From: Anastatus disparis
Taxonomy: Eukaryota; Arthropoda; Insecta; Hymenoptera; Eupelmidae
DNA length: 64,000 nt
Reading direction: 5' to 3'
Assembly: GCA_017163975.1 (NCBI GenBank)
Contig: JAFFSR010000244.1
Coordinates: 13,021,501 to 13,085,500, forward strand
Under the pieces are notes generated by a model. It had not been told where the DNA came from. It worked only from the letters and a program-made list of their open reading frames with translations, and did not search any database. Shown here in pieces: positions 51,880-62,872 of this stretch; position 1 is the stretch's first letter, and each line of letters opens with the position of its first letter. Position numbers and translations under genes: made by a program.

Positions 51880-52590
51880 ACGCAATAACAGCGTCCGCAC
51901 TTTCATTACCAAGCATCTCTCTTTTTCTCTCTCTCTCTCGTTTCAACGGTGGTTAACGTGTAAACAGAAATGGTATGGTAACTTGCATGTACACGCGCGC
52001 AGTGCGTCTCGTCCAAAGTGAGAAAATGGAGGATCTATGGGTTTGACGGCTCATTTGGACAGGAAACAATTCGGTCAGGGACGAAAAGCCAAGAGTGTAT
52101 AATCGAGATATATGAAGTACCTATATATATACAATATTCTATATTGTAAAATCAGAGAACGAGAGAGAGAGAAATTTTCTCCCCCAGATTTTGTGGGCTG
52201 CAAAGCATCCGCATGTTGATCCATAATCGCGGCCTAGATTTACTCACTGCCTTCTCGCTTCGGCCATCGTCCTGTTTGGGGCCTTTGGACTCTCCATCAG
52301 TGTACATGTATACGTATATATCAGTTCGTTTAGTTGATCTCTGTCGAATGACGCGCACGTGTATAACCGAGGACAACCTTATCGTTGATCTGTGTGAATT
52401 CGACGAAAGGCTGGTGTTCATGTATGTTGTATTGGTTGCTGATCGGACGATTTTCGATATCAGAATTGCAAAACAAGCGTTAAGAGATGTCATTGATGGA
52501 ACATGCCCATCAATTATACAATTGAATTTAATTCCTTTATATAAACAACAATATAATCTTTTACAATTTTTTTTCATTACCATCTTGTAA
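51880..52590. promoter_or_regulatory. GC-richer island with CT tract and overlapping open frames
   Basis: Contains a TCTCTCTCTCTCG tract (51929), ACACGCGCGCAGTGCGTC, a GA run (52161-52171) and then a 52200-52560 segment of near-coding composition. That segment has a 125-codon frame on the + strand and a 143-codon frame on the minus strand. Neither has recognisable domains, and the N-terminal parts are low complexity. It could be a promoter with a noncoding first exon, or a lineage-specific short coding exon. Confidence 0.35.
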
Positions 52591-53540
52591 TTCTATTTGG
52601 TTTAAAATATTTCTTTTTTTAGTTAATTCTCTATAAAACAAAAGCTTTCGAATGTCTCCAAAAAAGATTTCATGTTATTTTGTAAATGAAAATTTCTCTT
52701 AAAAAAATATTTTAGTTTTCATCTTCAAAAGGTCTCAAATATTTATTTACATATTTCAAAATTATTATCAAAAAATTTCAATATTAAGAAATATTTTAAC
52801 CGATCATTTAATACACAAACATCGATATGTTAAATATTTAATTTCATAATTTTTGAAAAAACTTTCACCAAAGACACTTAATTCAGAACGAATACAATGT
52901 ATTTCTAATTAGGAATTTCAAAGAATTTATTAAAAAGATGACTTCGATTCAAATGGTTAATACCTTTGAAAATTCAATTTCAATATTAAAAGAAGGAGGA
53001 TCCATTATGGCTTTTTTTGCTCACTTTTGAAAAAAGCATCTCTTTTGATTTTTGAATTTCAACCTTCTTTCGATAAAATACAAAATTATAAGTTTAACCA
53101 ACCAAATTTTCTGAGAACATCCGCCTTGGTTTGAAGTATGAGAGACCTCTGAATGGGTCGTACACATCAAACCTGCATGGTTAAATTTATAATTTCATAT
53201 TTAATCGAAAATAAATTGTTTAATCTTAAAATAAAAGATTTATTTCTTTACAATGAAAAAATACAAAACCCTTATGTATCCTCCTTTATTGTGAAAAGAA
53301 TATAAAAATTGAAAAATAAAAAATTAATGCCGGGCCCACAACATTTTCAAAGGAATACCTTTCTAAATCTCTGAATGAATAATTTTCATCTTATTGTGAT
53401 AAAACAAGTTATTGAATTAAGTTTTTTTTCTTTAATTTGAATATTTTTAAAAAATATAAAATTTAAAATCAAAACCAAATTAAGTCCTTGAAAAATCAAA
53501 AATTGATAATGCAATCAATCGCTTATGATATACAAATTTC
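52591..53540. other. AT-rich DNA, nothing recognised
   Basis: No open frame or repeat beyond chance. A short mixed patch lies at 53110-53180. Confidence 0.5.
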
Positions 53541-53734
53541 TATTTTATTTAACATCACTGTATTTATGCTTTCATTGCAATGCTAATTAGCGACAAAGGT
53601 TGTTAATGTGTTTGTGAACAAAGCACATGTATCGTATACAGTAGTGCTTGTATTAATCAGCTGAAACAAAGATTCGAATTCGGGCTCACGGATTACGAAT
53701 TCATCGTTTTACTGAATGAGCCACTGAAGACCTT
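53541..53734 (-). mobile_element. tRNA-derived SINE, copy 3 (most decayed)
   Basis: Minus-strand copy: AGGTCTTCAGTGGCTCATTC at the head, B-box remnant GAATTCGAATC, body ACAAGCACTACTGTATACG and GTGCTTTGTTCACAAACAC, then a 3' end of ATGTTAAATAAAATA. More substitutions than the copies at 28781 and 35768, including in the A box. Presumably the oldest insertion. Confidence 0.85.
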
Positions 53735-55139
53735 TATGATATATAAATGATAAGGGTAATAAAACTATTTTATCTGATTCTAATTCTGTATAGATTTTCG
53801 GTAACGTTTAACATCACTTACATTAGCATGAAAATCAGTACATGAAATATTTACCTTCAGTAAATATTTTTTAGAGCTCTCAAGGTTTGTTATGAATTAA
53901 ATGCGACCAAACTGGAAAATATATTTTGTAAGTTTGCGAAATGTTTTAGAATATCCTATATAGCATAATTTTAATGTAATCATTATAGTAAGCAAATATG
54001 CAGTACATTTTTCTTATAGATTCTTTAAACAATTTTCATTTACTATTTTTATTCAAAATTAAAATTTGCTAAGAGAAGAGTAGTTTAGTTACATTTTGAG
54101 GTAAGGTGATTGAAAATTTACAAGCATAAAGCAGCAAGTGTAATGGATAATAATTACAATTAATCTGCAAATACGATAAATAAAACAGTATAGGACTGTT
54201 TGTATGTTGAGATTAACTTTTATTATTTAGAAATTTGAACTTTTATTATTTAGTTTGTCCATAGTTTTTATCTAATAGTTTTTTTTTTAATTATCACGTT
54301 CAATTTATTTAAAAATAGTATGTTTACAATTTATTCAGACTCTAAGTGTCATGGCGGCCAGTACACCCAATATGACTAAAAATAATCTGTAAAATAGTAC
54401 AGTATCACACTGGAAACTAAGAAAAAATTACGTTTCTTAAAAGTTTAATATTATAATAAGTGTTCCGAAACACTAAAGTCTCTGCGATAAATATATATTT
54501 ACTATTTTTAAGACGAATAGCAGTGTAGCAATAATTATTCCGAAAAGACAAAAAACCAATAAAGAAGTTTCGTCCTATCGCTTCTTCCAGAGATAGGAAT
54601 TATTAAATTTAATGATATATATTCGAAAAGATAAGATAAAAGTTTTCGTTACAGCTCAAAGTAATATATTATTTAAACAATATCAGGTTTGTTATTCTAT
54701 TTATAAACTCATACAAATTTTCAATAATAAATTTTCTAAATATAAGCTTATTATAAAACAAAATTTCAACATTATGCAATAAATACGAATAAATTGAAAT
54801 AATAATTATTCAATTAATACTTGAAAATCAGTGCTTAACGAATAATTAGTTTTTAAATTAATAAGTTCAAAAAACTTTTTAGTATATTCGATTATTAGTA
54901 ATATATTAAAAATATTAGTTAATTAGCCATTTTATATCAGATCCTTTTATTAGAGCCAAAATGACAGATTCTATATGAAAAATAATACGTAAAATATTTC
55001 TTAAATAAAGTTCTCATTTTCCGTTTTAACAAAAAAATTAATCTATAATTTATAATCGAAAATTCCTTACATTTACTTTCAAAATCATCGTTAAATGATT
55101 TCTAGACTTACTATTCCTCATAACTTCGTTATAACTCAA
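53735..55139. other. AT-rich DNA, nothing recognised
   Basis: One mixed patch, GTGTCATGGCGGCCAGTAC at about 54347, is isolated. No gene or repeat is supported. Confidence 0.5.
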
Positions 55140-55560
55140 ATTGTATACGTGCGCACTTTCACGCGTAATTCCAAGTTGAGAACCTCTGTGTAGCCTCGCC
55201 TGCCTTGCACGTATATACAACGATTCTTCTTTCTATTCGTATAAGTGAAGCAAAAGCCTTTCTAGATATACGTGTATTATACGTTTGTGTTCGCGTGTAT
55301 GTGTATACAGCAACATCGAAAAAGGGAAGAAAATAAGAAAGAAAGAAAGAAGATAAGAGTGGGGAGAGAGAAAAAGAAGAAAAATATGCGTTGTATAGTT
55401 GAAGTCGAGCAGCCGGTAACGTCATTGCCACTCTTACACTTGTAACTTTGCTTATATGGCCTATACGACTTTCCTTATCGCTTGTCAAGTGTAAACATGC
55501 CTTTCCGCTTTATACCGAGGGCTTTTATATATACATGTGCGATATTCTCTATTCTTTTAT
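55140..55560. promoter_or_regulatory. GC-richer purine-tract island
   Basis: Contains TAGCCTCGCCTGCC, GA-rich runs (AAGAAAGAAAGAAAG and GGGGAGAGAGAAA), GAAGTCGAGCAGCCGG and CTTATCGCTTGTCAAG. It has the same style as the other islands. Small open frames on both strands are low complexity. Promoter or enhancer candidate. Confidence 0.3.
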
Positions 55561-55695
55561 TTTCTTTTTTTTTTAAGATAGACGACTGTATATTATGTGA
55601 CTCAAAGAAATGCGGTAAGTTGACCCTGGTAGAAAAAAGCCTGGATTTACGGTGTCATTATGGTGTATTTTATGGTTTGCAACCATAATATGGCC

Positions 55696-55803
55696 ACAAA
55701 CCCAGTCTTATTTCGACGGAATATGGCCAGCTTATGGACTTGACAAGGCTACAAACCCAGTCTTATTTTGACGGAATATGGTCAGCTTATGGACTTGACA
55801 AGG
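55696..55803. repeat. 55-bp tandem repeat, two units
   Basis: ACAAACCCAGTCTTATTT starts at 55696 and again at 55751. The units differ by only about two substitutions and both end GCTTATGGACTTGACAAGG. Confidence 0.85.
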
Positions 55804-56504
55804 AATACAAATTTATAATTTTGAAAAGATAATTAAAATTTTGGAATAATAATCAAGGAAATTATAATTTAGAATTATCAGAAAATGATTCATTTTAATA
55901 AATTATCATCATATATTATTCATTTTTATAAACTATTTATTTTTATAATTAACAATAACACATTAAAGTTTCATTTATAAAGTTATAGTTAATGGTCTGA
56001 CATTATTTACAATTAATAACAATTACTTGTTAGTATATCACTCGAATAGACAAAGGTTATAATGAACAATACAAACTTTATAGCTTATGATTTATTTTAA
56101 AAATAAATTTAGTGTTAATATAAATTAATGAGATATTAGTATTATTTAATATTAATTGTAGTTACACTCATATAAAATATCAATTAATTAAGAACTGAAG
56201 GTATCAAGCCCAAATTCAAGCCTAAAATAAAAATTAAATTTAAATGTCATAATAATTTTTTTATAATAATATTATTTTAAAAAAAGTTTTTTTTACCTTA
56301 GATATATAAAATATAAGACTTTGGCCCATGAATAATTTTAAATAATCTCATGAAATGATTAAAATTCTTTCTTTTATTCGAACACTTGATTTTGGTGGTC
56401 ACTGCAAGCTTCCTCAGCCAATTTTCAACGAATTGACTTCAAAATTTCCAGAGATCTTTAATTAATATGTATTCACAAAATAACACTTTTATTTAAAAGA
56501 AAAA

Positions 56505-57464
56505 GAAATAGTACATTACGATACACGTGCTCTAAGTGGTCCTTTTTTACACGGCGTGCAGTTAGCGCCCGAGCGCAGCGAGGGTGCTATGCACGTCGTG
56601 TAAGAGGACCACTTCGAGCACACGTATCGTATATTATTTTATAGCACGTGTGAGATAAATTTGCCACACGTAATTAATACCCCAGAAAATCAATATTATC
56701 AAAAACTATACACACCACGAATGATAATTCGTAAATAAAAACGAATTCTATATATCAGCAAAACTATGCACACCACGAATGATAATTCGTAAATAAAAAC
56801 GAATTCTATATATCAGCAAAACTATGCACACCACGAATGATAAATCTAAAAAAAGTAAAACTATTTATTATCAATGATAGACCCATCGCAAACAAAAAAA
56901 AGCAAAAACGATATCAAAAATATTCTTAGATTGAGAAATTATATCAAATAAGTATTGATGTCAGTGATATTTTATTAATTAAATACAATATGATAAAAAG
57001 AGAACTTGCCGATTATTTAGATTTATGTATACACAGGTCAGACAAAGCAAAGCATCTAGTTTATTGTTCGTATAGCTATCTCTTTCTTTCTCATTCTTAG
57101 GCCGTACACACTGTACACGCATGCGCGCCGCTCACAGATGTTTTGTTTTGACAACTCACGGCACAACAGTAATTTATAAACTATAGTTTTGATTTTCTTG
57201 ATGTTTTCAATTCTTTATTAAAGTATTTATATTTTTTGATTGATTTTCTACGTATTATCATGTGTGAAAAGACATTTCTACGTATTAATATATATACAAA
57301 GAGTGATTGTGATGCGTGATTTCGATATTACTTTTTTGAACAGTATAATAAAGTGCGAAATTTCTGATGGTAGTACTTTTTTACACAGTTCAAAAAAGTT
57401 GTATTTAGCTCCCGCTAAATGGTGTAGAAAACGCGAATTTAGCTCACGCAGTGCTATAAAAGAA
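56505..57464 (+). mobile_element. 0.9-kb dispersed repeat, copy 2
   Basis: 960 bp matching 20851-21752 with three substitutions plus one extra 58-bp unit. It includes the GC-rich hairpin (56517-56631) and the 58-bp array (56705-56845). ATTTAAAAG at 56491-56499 recurs at 57464-57472, a possible 9-bp target duplication, though the word is AT-rich. This copy lies inside the candidate 3.2-kb element, so it would have inserted later. Confidence 0.8.
56705..56845. repeat. 58-bp tandem repeat, about 2.4 units
   Basis: Units begin at 56705, 56763 and 56821 with ACTAT(A/G)CACACCACGAA. The last is partial. One unit more than the array at 21051-21133. Confidence 0.85.
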
Positions 57465-57503
57465 TTTAAAAGTTTGTCAAACAATTGGTTAAAAATTAAC
57501 TGA
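57240..57503 (+). other. Open frame running out of dispersed repeat copy 2
   Basis: 87-codon frame identical to that at 21528 up to the repeat boundary, with an internal ATG at 57312 (MRDFDITFLN). After the boundary it runs into different flanking sequence and stops. Unknown function, perhaps a remnant of an element-encoded protein. Confidence 0.2.
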
Positions 57504-57589
57504 GAAAGCTTACGACAACCACCAAATTGAAGAAATCACATTTTTGACTAATCAAAAGGATTTTAAGCATTGAATGAGATATTTTAAAA

Positions 57590-58430
57590 TTATTCATAGA
57601 CTTTGTAAATAAATTTAGAATATTCTGTCTATTATAATATCAATACAGATCCATGTAATGTAGGTTGTATTGTAATTTCACTTTAAAGGAGTTGGTGGCA
57701 AGTTTAATTTTTGGTCTAGCGACAACTAAAATATTTAATAATACACATGTTAGAATATTCTTTTTAAAATTATGGCACTCAAAGTTCTAAAATTTTGCAA
57801 ATAATTTTAAAATGTCCTACTGTAACATAATGTCAATGCAAATCAATGTAATCTAGGTTGTATAATAAAACATAACATTGAATTCTATAGTTTGAAAAGA
57901 AGTATAGTCTGGTACGTATAATATGAAAGGACTCATCATAGACTAAATCAAATATAAAACTGCTTACCAACTTTTTAAATCAAAACAACAGTACAATATA
58001 AATTACATTCATATGAATTGATACCATGTTCGAGGAAGATATTTCATTCGACATGGACTAAAAATGAAACTGGCCATCAAGTTGTTTAAAGTGATATTAT
58101 AATTTCGTTTTCACTTATTTGTTTTTAAAATTATAGCATTTACAATCATGAAATTTTGTAAATAACTTTAGAATGTTTTGTCTAGCATAATATCAATATA
58201 AATCCATATATTGGGAATTGTATTGTAATTTCACTTTGAAAAAATTGGTGTTAAGTTTCATTTTTGGTTTAGTTACAAACAAAACATTTCATAATACACA
58301 TATTCGTTTTGAAAGTCTGGTACTCAAAGTTCTAAAATTTTGCAAATAATTTTAAAGTGTCCTGCTATAACATAATGTTAATGCAAATCAATTAGTTTTA
58401 TTATATAACATAATATTGAGTTTTTCAACT
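57590..58430. repeat. Degenerate tandem repeat, period about 550 bp
   Basis: Two diverged units share AAAGTTCTAAAATTTTGCAA at 57781 and 58326, and TGTATTGTAATTTCAC at 57666 and 58219. The spacings are 545 and 553 bp. Shorter sub-repeats of the GTAAATAA.TTTAGAAT type occur within each unit. Confidence 0.65.
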
Positions 58431-59489
58431 AACTAACAAAACTTAAGAACTACATTAGCGCGTCTATTTTTAAAGATTAGGGTTAGGTTAAGATGTCGAA
58501 TATAAAGTCATATCAGAAAATTAGGTTATAATAAAAAAAAATTCATTTGTAATTAAAATCTGAAGAATAGTGAATAAAAAATAATAGAGAAGAATAGAGA
58601 AAGTTCACAATTAAAGTTAAACTTGTTATACTATAAATATAAGTTTATTATAGTAGTGCGCACAAATCATACATTAGAATAAGTCCATATTATGGCCAAC
58701 TTATGGTGAAATTTGACAGTGTAATTACACCGTACAAATATGGCCATATGTTGGTGGACACGCCATAATTTATGCTAAACTTTCTACCAGGGGAGTTAAG
58801 AAAATAAGATTCATTCTTTCAGAGAATTTTGTCATCTGCAGATTTTATTTAAATATTTGATGATTAGAACAGTTTCTTGGTAGATGTACCTGTTGTTGAA
58901 AAATAATCAAATTAAAAACAATACCAGAAGATACACATATTTGAAAAATTTAATTTGGGAAGTTATTAATATCGTTGACTGTGTTATATTTTTAAATTTA
59001 ATAGTTTTTTAATTGCATCGAATATTAATCCGTAAATATTATTTATTAATTTATTTTTAAATTTTAAAGTTATCAAATAACTTTTTACTATATTTTTAAT
59101 AAATATATTTCCTTATAAAAAAATGATGACCGGAAATAATGAGGTATTTGATACGATTTGATATCTTAAACATAATTGATCGTACCTCGGATTGTACATA
59201 ATTTATAGTACTAAATTTAAATTTCATCATCTTCTTCAAATATCTTATAAAAGAAAAGAACCGGAAGAAGTAAGGTATTTGGAATTTCAAAAATAATGGT
59301 ATGACTGTACGCGTGTACAGATGAAAATAAATATTCATAATACAATTCCATTTCACAATTTTACATGTTAATAAAAATAATTTTTCTGAATTTACGAATT
59401 TGTTTAAAAGAATTACAATCTAATGATTTTTAATGCACATATCAATAATTACTCACAGTTGACCATTCATTATAAAAGCAATGCATATA

Positions 59490-59676
59490 GAGATCTCAGA
59501 GGTTTACTCGGTAGAGTAATCTCGAGAATTCGAGTTCGAATCCTGTTCTCAGTCGATTGATACAAGCACCACTGTTAGCTACATATGCTTTGTTTACAAC
59601 ACACACCGATGACCTCTGACGCTGATTAGCATCACCACGTCAGCATAAATACAGCGACGTTAAATAAAATAAAAAA
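59490..59676 (+). mobile_element. tRNA-derived SINE, copy 4 (deleted anticodon arm)
   Basis: A-box remnant GGTTTACTCGGTAGAG joins directly to TAATCTCGAG, lacking 11 bp including the anticodon seen in the other copies. B box GAGTTCGAATCC is intact. The body ACAAGCACCACTGTTAGC and the end ACAGCGACGTTAAATAAAAT match the family. Confidence 0.88.
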
Positions 59677-59683
59677 GTCAATG

Positions 59684-59717
59684 CATTATATTAATGGTTA
59701 TTACCATTAATATAATG
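59684..59717. repeat. Perfect 15-bp-arm palindrome beside a SINE
   Basis: CATTATATTAATGGT, a 4-bp loop TATT, then ACCATTAATATAATG. It lies 7 bp after the SINE tail. Confidence 0.8.
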
Positions 59718-59847
59718 ATTATCATCAGATTTATTAAATTTTTACGAATTTAAATATATCAGTCTGCATTTATAGATTAATGATCCCACGAAGTTAATTT
59801 AGATGCTTTTAATTTTTTATTAACCTCACTGGTAAGGCTTTTATGAC

Positions 59848-60112
59848 TTTTCGTGCCAAAACTGGTAGCCACAAATATTACGTTTAGGTGTACAAAAATA
59901 TTGTTTTTAGGGGTTTTTGAGCGCGCTGATTCCATTCCCATGATTATTTTTACAGTAAAAATGGTTGAAAAAAGGTGAAACGATTCTGACACCAGATTTG
60001 GATTCAGCAATCTCAAAAATAGTTGTAAACAAGATTTGGTTTAAATCCATTACGGAATATCAAAGTTATCCAAATATATGCATATATGATACATAGCCAG
60101 TTTTGGCACGAC
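59848..60112. mobile_element. 265-bp inverted-repeat element, diverged
   Basis: CGTGCCAAAACTGG at about 59854 is mirrored by CCAGTTTTGGCACG at about 60097, with flanking GACTTTT/AAAAAAAGTC also mirrored. The interior resembles 46810-46965, so this looks like a fuller copy of the same old family. Confidence 0.5.
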
Positions 60113-62872
60113 TTTTTTTGTGCATATCCAAATAAAAAATTCTCAATAACTAATGACTGAATTTACTCAAAAATTTAACCACATATATGTAATCTTTATG
60201 ATACATACTACGAGGTAAAGAATTTTTCCTGAATTTTTGCAATAAAATAAAAACATATTAAATATTTATAAGTACAGGTGAAGTATCCCTTTTACATTAC
60301 CTTCTATTTATCAATTTCACACACCGAAGAGAATACATCTTTAAGCTGTCTTTCTTTAAACTTCATGTAATCAGAGTCAGCACATCATTTTTTTTTAATT
60401 ATTAACTTGACCAATTTATCAATGTAACTATTTTCCTTTTACACTTTTACAATACAGCTGGAATTTATTGACACACCTATTTCTTAAAGCTATTAATATT
60501 ATTACTTATGATTACATGGATCGATTGCCTTCTTAGGTTTCGAAATTCATTTGTGGTTTATTAGTGGAATATCAATGATTTCTCGAAAGTTTATGAATGT
60601 ATTCATTTGATAATTACTAGATACGTAACATGAAAAGGAATCACTGTGATATAAAATTTTTATATACTACTGAATTATATAATGTAAAATAAAAGTTTAA
60701 ACTTTAACTTTTTTCAAAAATTTTTATAACTATTCTCTTTTATTAAAAACTCTGTCATAACCATGTTTTACAATCGTATAGTTCTCAAAAAGATTATGTT
60801 GGTTTCTTATCGGTTATTTTAAAGAAAATATTCTTCTGTCAAAAACTTACTCCAATTTACGGACAAAAAGTTATAAGGTTTTAGAAATAATTTGATTAAT
60901 AAATTCAAGGTTCTTCCTGGCAAATATTTGCAAAACAGGAAGAAGATAGTGATAGTGATTATTTATTAGATTTCTAAAAAAGTCTTTAGAGACTGAATAA
61001 ATGCTTAAAGAATGATTAGCAGTTTAAAAAACCAGTGTTAAATGAAAATGGATCCGACGCCATTTTAAATACGGAGTTAGTTACCTAATGCAAGATATGT
61101 TTTTAAAACGTCGAGAGAAATATTTTCTTATAAACATAATAATTTATTGTTATTCTTAATTTTATTAGTTTTTTAACAAAACTTATTTTTTAGAGACTAG
61201 ATAAAATAGTAAGAAATAATTTTCGATGTTTCAAGTGGTTGTTGAATATTAAGTTACATATCAGCTTATGATAATCAGAAACTTATATAATGAAATATTT
61301 TGCTCTAGTTTTCCCTTATTAATTAACTTTACTATCTGAAAGATCTAGAAATATTGAATTTTTAATCTAAATTTTAATCAACATTTAAAAAACAGCACTT
61401 TTTCTATTTCATTCAATATATTGTGATGATAAATTTAACTGTGTGTTCAATACTATAAGTATTATATTATTCAGAGAATATTATGGTAATAACGATTATA
61501 ATTATGGTTCTCTTGAACAGCATCATAATAGCTGATGAGGATATTAAATGTTGATATAATTGTTTGTCTTATTTAAATAAAATTAACTTCTAAATAAAAA
61601 CCATTCCAAAATTATATTTTATCATAAACTTATTTTAAAAAATTCCATTTTGATACTGTATAAAGTTAGGTCGAGAAGTCAAAGACATTTATAACTCAAC
61701 AGATTCAGGTAATATTACATTCAATTAAAACTCGATTAATTGAATTAAAACTGTAATATTTTGAAGTTTTAAAATGACTATTTTAACTTGATAAAGAAGT
61801 ATTTTAAATTAAAAGATATTGTTTTTCATTTATGTCACTCATTTTGATATATTTCTTTAAATCTCTTACGGAGCTAATTTTAATATTAACATTTTCAAAT
61901 ATTATACAATGAAGACTTGCTAAGTTATTTTGATTTATTAACAGTTCTTTATAGTCCAGTAGAATTAGCTCGAAAAACCTTAAAATTTGACTTAATTAGT
62001 AACAGGTGACTGAAGTGAAAAATGAGTTTATTAGGTCAAAAGATATTAAAATTTAGAAAGACCCTCAAAATTTGGGCTGGCATATTTTTTTAAACAACGT
62101 TTTTATGTAAAAAATTGTGAAAAATCGATGTTTTTTGGATCTAGCGCTTTTCATTTTTCAATAGGGTATATGAAATTTATAATACTTATAAAGGTCTTAA
62201 AGACAAATAGTTTAAGCCCTATTACATTAAATTTCGTTAATAATTTATTTAAATAATCGCAAAAATATAGTCAAAAATCGTTAAATGTTCAATAATTTTT
62301 TATTCCATAAAAAAAAGAGCTACATGCTTGTAACTTTGTAAAAAGTTGCCTTCTATCATCCTCAAGTTCCCATAATTTTTTCAGCAAAAAATATTAATTT
62401 GTTTATGAGATACTCAATTTGTTCACTAAAAAGAGGTAAAATGTAGGCCTCAAATGGACCCTATTGCGGTCATTTTAGAAAGAAATGACCATTGTCATTT
62501 ATGCTCTTTGACACTTATATTTAGTGAAAATAAAAAGTTTGATTGACATTTTAATTATTTTCGCTGTTTAAATGGCGATCGAAAAAAAAAAATTTTTTTT
62601 CTTAATTGTTTTTTAAATTTATATATGAAAAAATAAAAATATTTAAATGCAACTTTTTTATTCTTGTTGCTTAAATTTTAACGCTTATTTAAAAAAAAAA
62701 ACGTTATTCTGTGATAATTAGGAGCTGAGATAATTTTTTTTTTTTTTAAATTCGCCATTTGTTTATTTACAAAGATTAAGGAATGAAATTTTAATGACAG
62801 ATCCTTTAATACTTGAACTTTGATATAAGATCATTTCTGATATTAAAATCAGTTTTTTAAAACCTTAAAAGA
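60113..62872. other. AT-rich DNA, no gene supported
   Basis: Featureless to about 62000. From 62040 to 62870 the sequence has the low-complexity but structured look of repetitive DNA (A/T runs separated by unique words such as GGACCCTATTGCGGTC). It probably belongs to the element whose inverted arms follow. Confidence 0.4.

Larger units (their letters stand above)
55624..58792. mobile_element. Candidate 3.2-kb composite element with CCCTGGTAGAAA ends
   Basis: CCCTGGTAGAAA at 55624 faces TTTCTACCAGGG ending at 58792. The right end in reverse complement continues GTTTAGCATAAATTATGG, resembling the 174-bp element at 47949. Both subterminal regions carry CCATAATATGG words. The interior has a 55-bp tandem repeat, the second copy of the 0.9-kb dispersed repeat and a degenerate 550-bp tandem repeat, but no transposase frame. 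It could be one nonautonomous element with nested insertions, or two separate solo ends by coincidence. Confidence 0.45.
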
